DNA of 64,000 bases from Magnetovibrio blakemorei. GTDB lineage: Bacteria; Pseudomonadota; Alphaproteobacteria; Rhodospirillales; Magnetovibrionaceae. Position numbers and translations under genes: made by a program. Position 1 is the first letter of the stretch, and each line of letters begins with the position of its first letter. This document shows, piece after piece, positions 46,194 to 55,982 of the stretch. The DNA is taken from assembly GCF_001746755.1 (NCBI RefSeq), contig NZ_MCGG01000036.1, forward strand, positions 1-64,000, written 5' to 3'. Below the pieces are notes generated by a model, which saw only the letters and a program-made list of their open reading frames with translations, searched no databases and was not told the DNA's origin.

Positions 46194-46400
46194 TTACGCC
46201 GTTTTTACGGCCCGCCTTGGGCTCGGCGTTTTACGCTTTGGTACGGCTTGCTTCTTTTGGCTTTTCTGGGTGGCTTTTTGGGCCAAAATTTCCTGTTCGA
46301 CCAGAAGCCAGTGATCAAAGTCCCGCTGGTCCGGGCAACCTTCGGCCAACCATATGTGATAGGCACGGTGTTCTATTTCAAGTTGAACTTTTGTCGGCAT
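46194..46400 (-). CDS. DUF2934 domain protein
   Basis: A 68-residue protein whose first half matches the DUF2934 pattern (IEHRAYHIWLAEGCPDQRDFDHWLLVEQEIL). The second half is a Lys/Arg-rich tail. DUF2934 proteins are small, of unknown function, and often lie near glycogen or trehalose genes, as here next to glgB. GGGGG precedes the ATG. Confidence 0.8.
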   Translation of the reverse strand: MPTKVQLEIEHRAYHIWLAEGCPDQRDFDHWLLVEQEILAQKATQKSQKKQAVPKRKTPSPRRAVKTA

Positions 46401-46785
46401 ATCATGCCCCCACAGTCTGAAAGAACCTGACTCTGCATACTTCGATTTAATTTAGAGTGTATAGTATATTTATGTTGCAAATCAAAGTGTTACGGATTTG
46501 TTACACTGCATTGCGAGGCGCGCGTCAACGGCGCCTATGTAGCCAAAATGTACTAGCTGTGCATTATATCGTAAATTGAAAGAAATTCAACCTGCATTAT
46601 TGTTTGTCTCTCACATACAGTTCTGCCATGGCGAGTGTTTTTGATTGTTTGGTGTGCACGGGTTTCGAGCGTTGTAATTTGGCCCAGGCAGGTGTGGCCC
46701 ATGCTTTCGGGTGTGGTAAACAACTGTGTTTGGCTCTAGTATATATTTTCTTTAATTTGCTCAACGTATTAAGGGGCGCTGGTGT
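46401..46785. other. AT-rich control region upstream of glgB
   Basis: 385 bases, notably AT-rich, hold the glg promoter region and the start of the divergent DUF2934 gene. It contains an AGTGT/ACACT inverted repeat. A plus-strand open frame of 61 codons (46604-46789) lacks a convincing start and is not called. Confidence 0.55.
46486..46507. promoter_or_regulatory. Inverted repeat AGTGTTAC-N6-GTTACACT
   Basis: Eight-base arms with one mismatch, about 280 bases before glgB and 86 before the DUF2934 start. The left arm repeats AAAGTGTTAC seen before the GGDEF gene. It could be an operator for either neighbour. Confidence 0.4.
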
Positions 46786-49044
46786 TTGAGTGATCTGTTT
46801 TCCCCGTCGGATGTTTTTATGATGAAGCAAGGCCCATACGATAGCGCCACTTTGGCTATCGTCAACGCTGACCACTACGATCCGTTTTCCTATCTCGGCA
46901 TGCATGGCGGGGGGAAGTCGGGCGTGGACGTGCGGGCGTTTCTTCCCTATGCGCAGGGCGTCGATCTTGTCGATGCCGTCACGGGAGACGTTGTCGCCCC
47001 GATGGTGCGCACCCATCCGGCAGGCCTGTTTTCGGTTCACTTGGCAAGCCACAAAGTCCGTTTTGCCTATCGCTTGAAGGTGACATCCGGCGACAGCGTT
47101 CACGTGCTTGACGACCCTTATGCCTTCGCCCCCGTTTTGGGAGAGGTGGATATCCATCTGCTGTCGGAAGGCACCCATTATCGGACTTTTGATAAACTCG
47201 GTGCGCATGTGGTGGAGGTCGATGGCGTCAGCGGTGTGCTGTTCGCCGTTTGGGCTCCCAATGCGCGGCGTGTCAGTGTGGTCGGGTCTTTCAACAATTG
47301 GGATGGCCGCTGCCACTCGATGCGCCTCCATCCCAGCTGCGGCATTTGGGAAATCTTCATTCCGGGACTGGGAGCTGGTGCGCTCTATAAGTTTGAGATC
47401 AAAGCCCAAGACGGCCGCCTTTTGCCGCTTAAGGCCGATCCGTATGCGGCCTTTATGGAACAGGCCCCGGGCACGGCGTCAATCGTCTACGATCTGGATG
47501 GGTATACATGGTCCGACGATGCGTGGATGAAGCAGCGCGCAGAGACGGGCCGCTGCGAAGACCCCATCAGTATTTACGAAGTTCATCTCGGCTCGTGGCG
47601 ACGCAATCCCGAAGAAGGGTTGCGGTCTTTGAGCTATCTGGAACTGGCCGATGAATTGGTGCCTTACGTAAAGGATATGGGGTTCACCCATATTGAACTG
47701 TTGCCGGTCAGCGAATACCCCTTTGAAGGCTCTTGGGGATATCAGCCGATTGGGTTGTTTGCGCCGACCAGTCGGTTCGGTCCGCCCAACGATTTTCGGG
47801 TGTTCGTCGATCGCTGTCACGAAGCCGGTATCGGCGTCATCTTGGACTGGGTGGTCGGTCATTTTCCCGAAGACACCCACGGTCTGGGACAATTCGACGG
47901 CACGCATCTGTACGAACATGCCGACCCCAGACTGGGGCGCCATGCAGACTGGGGCACGTTGATCTATAATTTTGGCCGCACGGAAGTGTCCAACTATCTG
48001 ATCGCCAACGCCCTGTTTTGGCTAGAGACCTATCATATTGATGGTCTGCGGGTCGATGCGGTGGCGTCGATGCTGTATCTGAATTACAGCCGCGAAGAGG
48101 GACAGTGGCTGCCCAATAAATACGGCGGCAATGAAAACTTGGAAGCCATTGCCTTTTTGAAGCGTATGAATGAGCAGGTCTACAGTCTCTATCCGGGTGC
48201 CTTCACCATCGCCGAAGAATCGACCGCTTGGCCGATGGTCTCGCGCCCCACGTATGTAGGCGGCCTCGGCTTTGGCTTTAAGTGGAATATGGGGTGGATG
48301 CACGACACCCTGGATTACATTGCCTTTGACCCCATTTACCGCAAATTTCACCATGACGACCTGACGTTCGGGTTGCTGTATGCGTTTCAAGAAAACTTCG
48401 TTTTGCCCATTTCGCACGATGAAGTGGTCCATGGTAAAGGCTCTTTGTTGGGCCGTATGCCGGGCGATGTGTGGCAACAGTTTGCCAATATGAGGGCCTA
48501 TCTTGCCTTCATGTATACCCATCCCGGTAAAAAGCTGTTGTTCATGGGCTGTGAATTTGCTCAAGGCCGAGAATGGGACCACGACGACAGCTTGGATTGG
48601 CATTTGATCGGCGATAAACGTCACCGCGGCGTGCAGACTTTGGTGCGTGACCTAAATCATCTTTATCGCGATCAACCGTCGCTGCATCATCACGACAACA
48701 AGCCTGAGGGCTTTTCGTGGGTTGAGTGTCACGATTACGGGCGCTCCATCCTCGCGTTTCGCCGCCACGGCTTGGACGATGTGGATGACATTTTTGTCGT
48801 GTGCAACTTTACGCCGATGGTGCGCGAAGACTATCGCCTGGGTGTGCCCTTCGCCGGGGCATACCGTGAGGTTTTCAATTCCGACTCATCGCATTACGGC
48901 GGAAGCAATGTCGGCAACTCTGGTTTGGTGAACACCCAAGACGTGAGCGCACACGGTCAAGCCTGTTCGCTGGCGCTGACCTTGCCCCCCTTGGCGGTCA
49001 TTGTGTTGCGCCGGGAAGACCTGAAATTAGGCCAAGGGGACTGA
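46786..49044 (+). CDS. glgB: 1,4-alpha-glucan branching enzyme
   Basis: A 752-residue GH13 enzyme with an N-terminal CBM48 region ([11 protein letters not shown]) and the catalytic TIM barrel. The four conserved regions are present: [25 protein letters not shown] (nucleophile Asp), IAEESTAWP (acid/base Glu) and [13 protein letters not shown]. It creates alpha-1,6 branches in glycogen. The TTG start follows AAGGGG; an in-frame ATG at 46822 is a less likely alternative. It heads glgB-glgX-malQ, which are nearly gapless. Confidence 0.95.
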   Translation: MSDLFSPSDVFMMKQGPYDSATLAIVNADHYDPFSYLGMHGGGKSGVDVRAFLPYAQGVDLVDAVTGDVVAPMVRTHPAGLFSVHLASHKVRFAYRLKVTSGDSVHVLDDPYAFAPVLGEVDIHLLSEGTHYRTFDKLGAHVVEVDGVSGVLFAVWAPNARRVSVVGSFNNWDGRCHSMRLHPSCGIWEIFIPGLGAGALYKFEIKAQDGRLLPLKADPYAAFMEQAPGTASIVYDLDGYTWSDDAWMKQRAETGRCEDPISIYEVHLGSWRRNPEEGLRSLSYLELADELVPYVKDMGFTHIELLPVSEYPFEGSWGYQPIGLFAPTSRFGPPNDFRVFVDRCHEAGIGVILDWVVGHFPEDTHGLGQFDGTHLYEHADPRLGRHADWGTLIYNFGRTEVSNYLIANALFWLETYHIDGLRVDAVASMLYLNYSREEGQWLPNKYGGNENLEAIAFLKRMNEQVYSLYPGAFTIAEESTAWPMVSRPTYVGGLGFGFKWNMGWMHDTLDYIAFDPIYRKFHHDDLTFGLLYAFQENFVLPISHDEVVHGKGSLLGRMPGDVWQQFANMRAYLAFMYTHPGKKLLFMGCEFAQGREWDHDDSLDWHLIGDKRHRGVQTLVRDLNHLYRDQPSLHHHDNKPEGFSWVECHDYGRSILAFRRHGLDDVDDIFVVCNFTPMVREDYRLGVPFAGAYREVFNSDSSHYGGSNVGNSGLVNTQDVSAHGQACSLALTLPPLAVIVLRREDLKLGQGD

Positions 49045-49047
49045 CGC

Positions 49048-51210
49048 GTGGTGATCATTCATCCCGAAAAGAGTGCCCTTGAGCAAGGGCTGCCGTTTCC
49101 GATGGGCGCTACGTGGGATGGCGCTGGTGCGAACTTCGCGCTGTTTTCCGAAAACGCCGAAAAGGTTGAGCTGTGTCTGTTTGACCCAACCGGACAACAT
49201 GAAATTGCCCGTCATGTTCTGCCTGTGCGCACAGATTATGTGTGGCATGGATATTTGCCGGATGTTAAGCCGGGACTTTTGTACGGTTACCGGGTTCACG
49301 GCCCTTATGCACCTGAACAAGGTCACCGTTTTAACGCCAACAAGTTGCTGGTTGACCCCTACGCGCGAGGCTTGTTTGGCAAGCTCATCAATCACGACGC
49401 ACACTATAGCTATAATCGCGCCAGCTTGGCGGAAGATCTGTCGTTTGATGACCGCGATAACGCCCCGTACATTCCCAAGTGCATCCTCACCGATCCCACC
49501 TTGCCCAGCGAAACGGAACCGCCTCTGCACACCTCGTGGTCGGATACCATCATCTACGAATTGCACGTGGTGGGCTCCACCCGTTTGAATCCTGGCGTTA
49601 AAGAAAAGCTGCGGGGAACATTTTCTGGCCTCACTTCAGATGCGTTTTTGAACCACCTGCAAGACTTGGGCGTGCGTGCGGTGGAGCTATTGCCAACCTT
49701 CCCGTTCACCGATGAAACGCATTTGGTTGACAAAGGCCTCACCAATTACTGGGGCTACAGCCCATACACCTTCTTCGCCCCGGAACCTCGTTATTTGTCG
49801 GGGTTGAAGAGTAAAATAGATGTGACCGGCGGCATGGGCGAGTTTCGGGCCATGGTCCAGCGTTTTCACGCGGTGGGCATCGAAGTCATTTTGGACGTTG
49901 TTTACAACCATACCGGCGAAGGCGGCCACCTGGGCACGACCCTGTCGTTGCGCGGAATTGACAATGCCAATTACTACCGTCTGATTCACAACAATTGCCG
50001 TCATTATGTGAACGACACCGGGTGCGGCAATACGCTCGACATTTCCCATCCGCGCGTTTTGCAGATGGTTATGGATTCCTTGCGCTACTGGGTGGAATAC
50101 GGACTGGTGGATGGCTTCCGCTTCGATCTGACGTGCAGCTTGGCGCGGATCGATGGCGTCTTTCATACCCATTCAGGCTTTCTCGCCGCAATTGGTCAAG
50201 ATCCCGTGTTGGCGCATGTAAAATTGATTGCAGAACCTTGGGATTTGGGGATCGGCGGGTATCATTTGGGTGGTTTCCCGCGCCGCTGGTCAGAGTGGAA
50301 CGACCGTTATCGCAACACCGTGCGAGAGTTCTGGCGTGGCGGCGAAAATACGATGATGGAACTGGCGCACCGGATTACCGGGTCCGATGATATTTTCGGC
50401 TCTCGCGGCCGACACCCCCGTTCCAGCATCAATTTTATCACCGCCCATGATGGCTTCACGCTGGAAGACTTGGTCAGTTACGGACACAAACATAACGAAG
50501 ATAATAAAGAGAACAACAGAGACGGCTGTAGTGAAAACTACAGCTGGAACTGCGGGGTGGAAGGTCCCACCGATGTGGCCGCCATTAATGAATTGCGCCA
50601 GCGTCAGAAACGTAACTTTATCGCCACGTTGTTTTTGTCCCAGGGTGTGCCGATGTTGGTGAGCGGCGATGAAATGGGGCGGACGCAAAAGGGCAACAAC
50701 AATGCGTACTGCCAAGACAACGCTGTGAGTTGGACGGATTGGCAGAACATTTCCGATGATGGGCTTCTTGAATTCGTCAAAAAAATGATCCGCATCCGTT
50801 CCGGGTGCACGGCCTTTCGCCGCAGCGAATATTTTACGGGTCAAGAAATTGATGGCGGACCCATAAAAGACATTACGTGGTGGTCGCCGGCCGGTCATGA
50901 AATGACCCATGACGATTGGTATATTCCCCACGCAAAATGCTTAGGTTTTCATATGGCCTGTCCGTACAAGGGTGTCCGTGGAGAACGCTTGATGGTGATG
51001 ATGAATGCTCATCACGATACCGTGCCGTTTCATCTTCCCCCCCCCGCTTATGGGGAGCGTTGGCACATACTTCTCAATACAATTTCTGTGACCGAAGACA
51101 TTTCCAGCAAAATCGTCAAGGCGGGTGACGTCTTCACGTTAGAGGGTCATAGCCTGGTGATGTTGTCCAGTTCAGCCATGGCCACTGACCAGCAGATCGT
51201 ACAGGGCTAG
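49048..51210 (+). CDS. glgX: Glycogen debranching enzyme (GlgX)
   Basis: A 720-residue GH13 debranching enzyme of the isoamylase type. The N-terminal CBM48 is followed by the barrel with the regions VILDVVYNHTGEGG, GFRFDLTCSLARIDG, LIAEPWDLG and INFITAHDGFTLEDLVSYG. It removes alpha-1,6 side chains left by GlgP. GTG start with GGGGA seven bases upstream, three bases after the glgB stop. Confidence 0.94.
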   Translation: MVIIHPEKSALEQGLPFPMGATWDGAGANFALFSENAEKVELCLFDPTGQHEIARHVLPVRTDYVWHGYLPDVKPGLLYGYRVHGPYAPEQGHRFNANKLLVDPYARGLFGKLINHDAHYSYNRASLAEDLSFDDRDNAPYIPKCILTDPTLPSETEPPLHTSWSDTIIYELHVVGSTRLNPGVKEKLRGTFSGLTSDAFLNHLQDLGVRAVELLPTFPFTDETHLVDKGLTNYWGYSPYTFFAPEPRYLSGLKSKIDVTGGMGEFRAMVQRFHAVGIEVILDVVYNHTGEGGHLGTTLSLRGIDNANYYRLIHNNCRHYVNDTGCGNTLDISHPRVLQMVMDSLRYWVEYGLVDGFRFDLTCSLARIDGVFHTHSGFLAAIGQDPVLAHVKLIAEPWDLGIGGYHLGGFPRRWSEWNDRYRNTVREFWRGGENTMMELAHRITGSDDIFGSRGRHPRSSINFITAHDGFTLEDLVSYGHKHNEDNKENNRDGCSENYSWNCGVEGPTDVAAINELRQRQKRNFIATLFLSQGVPMLVSGDEMGRTQKGNNNAYCQDNAVSWTDWQNISDDGLLEFVKKMIRIRSGCTAFRRSEYFTGQEIDGGPIKDITWWSPAGHEMTHDDWYIPHAKCLGFHMACPYKGVRGERLMVMMNAHHDTVPFHLPPPAYGERWHILLNTISVTEDISSKIVKAGDVFTLEGHSLVMLSSSAMATDQQIVQG

Positions 51211-51219
51211 GGGGGCATC

Positions 51220-53391
51220 ATGGTCGATCACAATCAGCTTCATCGCCTTGCGGACTTGGCCGGGATCGAACTCGATTATTGGGAGGTTAATGGCCAACAT
51301 CACGAAACCAGTGATGATACGCGGCGTGCCATTCTTGCTGCCGTAGGCTACCCAGCCAACACAGACTTAGAACTCACCGACAGCCTTGCGCGAATCGAAG
51401 AGGGGCCGTGGAGAAGAGGTCTTGAACCGATCACGGCTCTGCGTGTTGGTCAACAGTGCCCGCAGCCTGCCGTGACCGTCACCGTCCGGGAACGGGATGC
51501 AGACGGGACTTTGGCGTGGTTTCTAGATTGCGAAGACGGGCAGACGTTTGAAGGTTCTGTCCTCGCCTCTGCCTTGCCCGTCATCGAACGCCGCACCATC
51601 GACGGCGATGTCTATCTTCGTTTAAGTTTGTCTATGCCGGATGATGTGGCCTATGGCTACCACACCTTGCGGGTGAAAACAGACGCGCTTAAAGCATCGA
51701 GCACCTTGGTCGTGGCGCCGCCATCGGGATACCGTCCAGACTGGATGCCCAAAGACGGTGTCGGCGGACGGCGGGTGTGGGGTGTGGCCTGCCAACTCTA
51801 TGCTTTACGCGGGGCCAACGATTGGGGCATTGGGGATTTTGGGGATCTGGGTGCGTTTTGTGACGAAGTTGCAAAATGGGGAGGATCGGCGGTCGGTTTA
51901 TCGCCCCTCCATGCGTTGTTTCTGTGCCAAACCGAACGCACCAGCCCGTATTCCCCTTCAAGCCGGACGTTTTTGAACCCTTTGTATATTGATGTGACCG
52001 CTGTGCCGGAATGGCCGGATGTTGCGGGTGATCTGGATTTTTCAGCGCGCATTCAAGCGGTTCAATCCGGCGATCAAGTGGCGTACGGCGAAGTTGCCGC
52101 CTTGAAGACGGAGGCGCTGGCTCATCTCTTTGCGCGCTTTGAGAAGGCCCATCCCGCAAACAGCGGCTCGCCCAGACGTTTGGCCTTTGAGGCTTTTGTT
52201 GCGTTGAGCGGAAGGCCCTTGCAGCAGTACGCCTTGTTCGAAGCCGTGCAAGAACATTTTGCCGCAACGCCGGTTCACGCCTGGCCGCTCGAATATAAAG
52301 ATCCGAACTCGGATGCGTGTGCGGCTTTTGCTGCTGAGCATGCGACGCGGGTGAGCTTTTTTGCCTATCTTCAGTGGGAGGCGGATCGCCAACTGGCTCT
52401 GGCCGCAGCACGGTGCGATGACAACGATATGGCCATTGGCCTCTATCGTGACATGGCCGTTGGCGTCACCGTCGATGGTGCCGATGCGTGGATAGACGGC
52501 GACGCTTACATGGATGGCGTCAACATTGGCGCGCCGCCTGACCCCATCGCTCCTGCGGGGCAAGACTGGGGCCTGCCGCCCTTTAATCCCCTTCGTCTGC
52601 GGGAATTGGGTTATGCGCCTTATATCCAAATGTTGCGTGCCAATATGCGCCATGCGGGGGCCATTCGTGTGGATCACATCATGTGGATGCAGAAAATATT
52701 CTGTATTCCCAGGGGTAAAGACGGGCGTGAAGGCGCTTATATCCGCTTTCCGAAAAATGACCTGTTCGCCATTTTGGCCCTGGAAAGTCACCGCAACCGC
52801 TGCTTAATCGTCGGCGAAGACCTGGGCACCGTGCCGGAGGGTTTTCGCGAGCGGATGGAGGCCGAAGGCATCTTGTCGTATCGTCTGCTGCATTTCCAGC
52901 GCTATGCGGACGGCCTGTTTTATCGCCCCGAAACCTATCCAAAACTGTCTCTAACAACAGCGGCCTCCCACGACTTTCCAACCTTGGCCGGCTATTGGAG
53001 CGGTGAGGATTTGCTGATGCTGGCCGACATCGGCTTGATCGCAAATGATGAGGAACTCAAGGCTCGCCAAGCCCAGCGGGCGCGTGATCGGGAACTGTTG
53101 GTTGCGGCTCTGATTGATCAGCAGCTGTTGGCGAAAGATTTTCCGCAGACCCCGGATGGCGCGGACGTGAAAGCGTTGATCAATGCCATTCACCGTTTCC
53201 TCGCCCGTTCGCCGGCAGCTTTGATGATGGTGAACCTTGAAGACATCATTGGCACCACGCGGCAAATCAATGTTCCTGGGACCGTCGATCAGTATCCCAA
53301 CTGGTCGGGGCGCATTGAGATCGATATTGACCGCCTGAGTGGCCCGGACCAAGTTGCCGCAGCCGCCTTGGTCGAGGCCGAGCGTTCTTAA
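51220..53391 (+). CDS. malQ: 4-alpha-glucanotransferase (amylomaltase)
   Basis: A 723-residue GH77 enzyme. It has an N-terminal accessory region of about 160 residues, then the core with VGLSPLHALFLCQTERTSPY, AIRVDHIMWMQK (nucleophile Asp), and VGEDLGTVPEGFRERM (acid/base Glu). It transfers maltodextrin units, moving short glucans produced by GlgX and GlgP. It starts nine bases after glgX and ends the operon before a terminator. Confidence 0.94.
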   Translation: MVDHNQLHRLADLAGIELDYWEVNGQHHETSDDTRRAILAAVGYPANTDLELTDSLARIEEGPWRRGLEPITALRVGQQCPQPAVTVTVRERDADGTLAWFLDCEDGQTFEGSVLASALPVIERRTIDGDVYLRLSLSMPDDVAYGYHTLRVKTDALKASSTLVVAPPSGYRPDWMPKDGVGGRRVWGVACQLYALRGANDWGIGDFGDLGAFCDEVAKWGGSAVGLSPLHALFLCQTERTSPYSPSSRTFLNPLYIDVTAVPEWPDVAGDLDFSARIQAVQSGDQVAYGEVAALKTEALAHLFARFEKAHPANSGSPRRLAFEAFVALSGRPLQQYALFEAVQEHFAATPVHAWPLEYKDPNSDACAAFAAEHATRVSFFAYLQWEADRQLALAAARCDDNDMAIGLYRDMAVGVTVDGADAWIDGDAYMDGVNIGAPPDPIAPAGQDWGLPPFNPLRLRELGYAPYIQMLRANMRHAGAIRVDHIMWMQKIFCIPRGKDGREGAYIRFPKNDLFAILALESHRNRCLIVGEDLGTVPEGFRERMEAEGILSYRLLHFQRYADGLFYRPETYPKLSLTTAASHDFPTLAGYWSGEDLLMLADIGLIANDEELKARQAQRARDRELLVAALIDQQLLAKDFPQTPDGADVKALINAIHRFLARSPAALMMVNLEDIIGTTRQINVPGTVDQYPNWSGRIEIDIDRLSGPDQVAAAALVEAERS

Positions 53392-53405
53392 ATTCCCATA
53401 CCAAA

Positions 53406-53434
53406 AAGCCCCCAAACTTGTCGCTTGGGGGCTT
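53406..53434. terminator. Terminator between malQ and glgP
   Basis: AAGCCCCCAA and TTGGGGGCTT pair around a nine-base loop. The A-run on the left side makes a T-run on the minus strand, so it serves glgP best and can also end malQ. Confidence 0.9.
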
Positions 53435-53465
53435 CTCGGAACATATTGTGGCGGCACTGCCTGAA

Positions 53466-55958
53466 TTACAATGACCTGATGCCCCAGATTTCTTTCGCGT
53501 ATTCGTGAATGGTGCGATCAGCTGAAAACTTGCCCATGTGCACGACATTCAAAATAGTGCGCCTTGCCCAATCATGGGTGTCGCGCCGCGCTCTGGCCAC
53601 GTTTTCCTGACATGTCACGTAGGATTCATAATCGCCCAGCAGCATGTAGTGGTCGCCGCCATGCAAAAGGCTGTCGATAAGAGGGCGATAGCGCGATTTA
53701 TCCCCGTTGGAAAAGTAACCGTTACCGATCATGTCGAGGCACAGTTTCAGGCATTCAATATTGTCGTAATAGGTCCACGGGTTGTAACCGCTCATGCGTT
53801 GAGATTGGACCTCTTCCGTGTTCATACCAAAAATGAAAATGTTATCTGCACCAACTTCTTCTTTAATTTCGATGTTGGCGCCGTCCAGTGTGCCGATGGT
53901 GAGTGCCCCGTTCAAGGCAAACTTCATATTGCCCGTACCCGATGCCTCGGTGCCTGCCGTTGAAATCTGTTCAGAAAGATCACATGCAGGGATAAGGATT
54001 TCCGCCTGCGAGACGCTGTAATTGGGGACGAACACGACCTTCAGTTTGTCCATGGTCAACGGGTTGTTGTTGACCGTTTCTGCGACATCGTTGATCAGGT
54101 TAATGATCAGCTTTGCGATGTCATAGCCCGGAGCGGCTTTGCCGGCAAAAATGAACGTTCTGGGGGTGTGGTTGCCGCCCGGATTTTTGCAAATGCGATT
54201 GTAAAGGGTGATGATATTGAGCACGTTGAGCAGCTGGCGTTTGTATTCGTGAACCCGTTTGATTTGCATGTCGAATAAGCTGTCGACGTTCACGGTAACG
54301 TTGAAATTTTTCTGTAACCAGTCTGCAAGTCGCTGTTTGTTGGCGCGCTTGATGGCGATGAACTGCTCGCGAAATGCGGGATCATCGGCCTTGGGCGCCA
54401 ACTGGCTCAGCAGAGACAGGTCGTGAGTCCAGCCGTCCCCGATATGCTCCGTGATCAGAGCAGCCAGTTTCGGGTTCGCCTGCAATAACCAACGCCGAGG
54501 TGTGATGCCGTTGGTTACGTTGACAAATTTGTCCGGATAGATGCGGTCAAAATCAAAGAACATGGTGGAGCGCAACAGCTGCGTATGCAGGGCAGCAACA
54601 CCATTGACCTTGTGGCTGCCCACGATTGCCAGATGCGCCATGCGCACAGAGTGACGTTCATCATCAATGAGCGACACACGATGCAAGATGGCGGTGTTAC
54701 CGGGGAAGGAGTGTCTGGTTATGCGCAAAAATTCATCGTTGATCAGGTAGATCAGCTCCAGATGACGCGGCAGAATTTCCGCCATCATACTGACCGGCCA
54801 CGTTTCCAGCGCTTCGGCCAGAAGCGTGTGATTGGTGTAGGAGAAGGTCTTCGTACACATCTGCCAGGCTTCTTCGAAAGAATAGCCGTGTACGTCGATC
54901 AAAAGGCGCATGAGCTCCGGTACGGCCAGGGCGGGATGGGTGTCGTTCAACTGCATTGCCGTGAGGTCCGGCAGGTCATCTAAGGATTTGTGATAGCGCA
55001 GATGCCGCGCGATGATGTCTTGTAGCGAGGCGCTGACGAAGAAGTATTCCTGCTTGAGACGCAGTTCCTTGCCCAACTGCGTTTTGTCGTTGGGGTAAAG
55101 GACTTTGGAGATGTTTTCCGACGAGGTCTTTTCCCGCACGGCATCTTCATAATCGCCTTCGTTAAAGAAACGCAGATTGAAGTCGCGGGTGGCCCGTGAA
55201 GACCACAGGCGCAAATTCCCCACCGTGTTGGTGTCAAAACCGGAAATGGGCACGTCAAAAGCCATCGCCATGACTTCTTGGGTGTCGACCCAGTGGCATT
55301 CTTCAGAGCCTTGAGCATTTTTAAAACATGCAATGCGACCGCCAAAATGGATCGGGTAAAGGACGTTGGGGCGTTTGACTTCCCATGGGTTGCCGTAACG
55401 CAGCCAGTTTTCCGGATGCTCGACTTGTCGACCGTCTTTGATGTCTTGTGTGAAAATGCCGTATTCATAGCGAATGCCATAACCAAACCCTGGGTAATTG
55501 TGGGTGGCCAAGGAATCCAGGAAACATGCGGCAAGACGGCCCAAGCCGCCGTTGCCCAAGGCCGCATCGAATTCACACTCGATAACCTCAGGTAGAGAAA
55601 TCCCCAGTTCGCTCAAGGCCCCTGAGACCAAATCTTCGGCACCCAAATCGAGCAAAACCTTTTCCAGGCTGCGGCCCATCAGGTATTCCATGGACAGGTA
55701 ATAGACCTTTTTGTTGCCATTGCGGTAATGGTGGCGGGTTGTTTGAATGTGACGTTGATTGAGTACGCCGCGCAGCAAATGGGCGATGGCGTAAAACCAG
55801 TCGCGATTGGTCGCTTCTTCGGGGTCCTTGCCGACGGAGTGCAGCATGGTGCGCACAAGAGCAACCTTCATGGACTCGACGTTGTGAAAGTTGTCGAGAA
55901 AATCTGTTTGCAAGCAGAGTTCTGTCTCTTTGTTGATCGCCGATTCGGATGTGACCAT
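53466..55958 (-). CDS. glgP: Glycogen/maltodextrin phosphorylase
   Basis: An 830-residue GT35 phosphorylase. EASGTGNMKFALNGALTIG holds the PLP Lys, and LGNGGLGRLAACFLDSLAT and QIKRVHEYKRQLLNVL are other hallmark segments. It releases glucose-1-phosphate from glycogen. It follows glgA on the minus strand with 24 bases between them, so synthesis and breakdown enzymes share a transcript. Confidence 0.95.
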   Translation of the reverse strand: MVTSESAINKETELCLQTDFLDNFHNVESMKVALVRTMLHSVGKDPEEATNRDWFYAIAHLLRGVLNQRHIQTTRHHYRNGNKKVYYLSMEYLMGRSLEKVLLDLGAEDLVSGALSELGISLPEVIECEFDAALGNGGLGRLAACFLDSLATHNYPGFGYGIRYEYGIFTQDIKDGRQVEHPENWLRYGNPWEVKRPNVLYPIHFGGRIACFKNAQGSEECHWVDTQEVMAMAFDVPISGFDTNTVGNLRLWSSRATRDFNLRFFNEGDYEDAVREKTSSENISKVLYPNDKTQLGKELRLKQEYFFVSASLQDIIARHLRYHKSLDDLPDLTAMQLNDTHPALAVPELMRLLIDVHGYSFEEAWQMCTKTFSYTNHTLLAEALETWPVSMMAEILPRHLELIYLINDEFLRITRHSFPGNTAILHRVSLIDDERHSVRMAHLAIVGSHKVNGVAALHTQLLRSTMFFDFDRIYPDKFVNVTNGITPRRWLLQANPKLAALITEHIGDGWTHDLSLLSQLAPKADDPAFREQFIAIKRANKQRLADWLQKNFNVTVNVDSLFDMQIKRVHEYKRQLLNVLNIITLYNRICKNPGGNHTPRTFIFAGKAAPGYDIAKLIINLINDVAETVNNNPLTMDKLKVVFVPNYSVSQAEILIPACDLSEQISTAGTEASGTGNMKFALNGALTIGTLDGANIEIKEEVGADNIFIFGMNTEEVQSQRMSGYNPWTYYDNIECLKLCLDMIGNGYFSNGDKSRYRPLIDSLLHGGDHYMLLGDYESYVTCQENVARARRDTHDWARRTILNVVHMGKFSADRTIHEYAKEIWGIRSL

Positions 55959-55982
55959 GATTTAAGTGCTCATTTGTCTGTT

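Noticed and set aside
46604-46789. 61-codon plus-strand frame before glgB
   Set aside because: No ribosome-binding site, unusual Cys-rich sequence, AT-rich promoter region; not supported.
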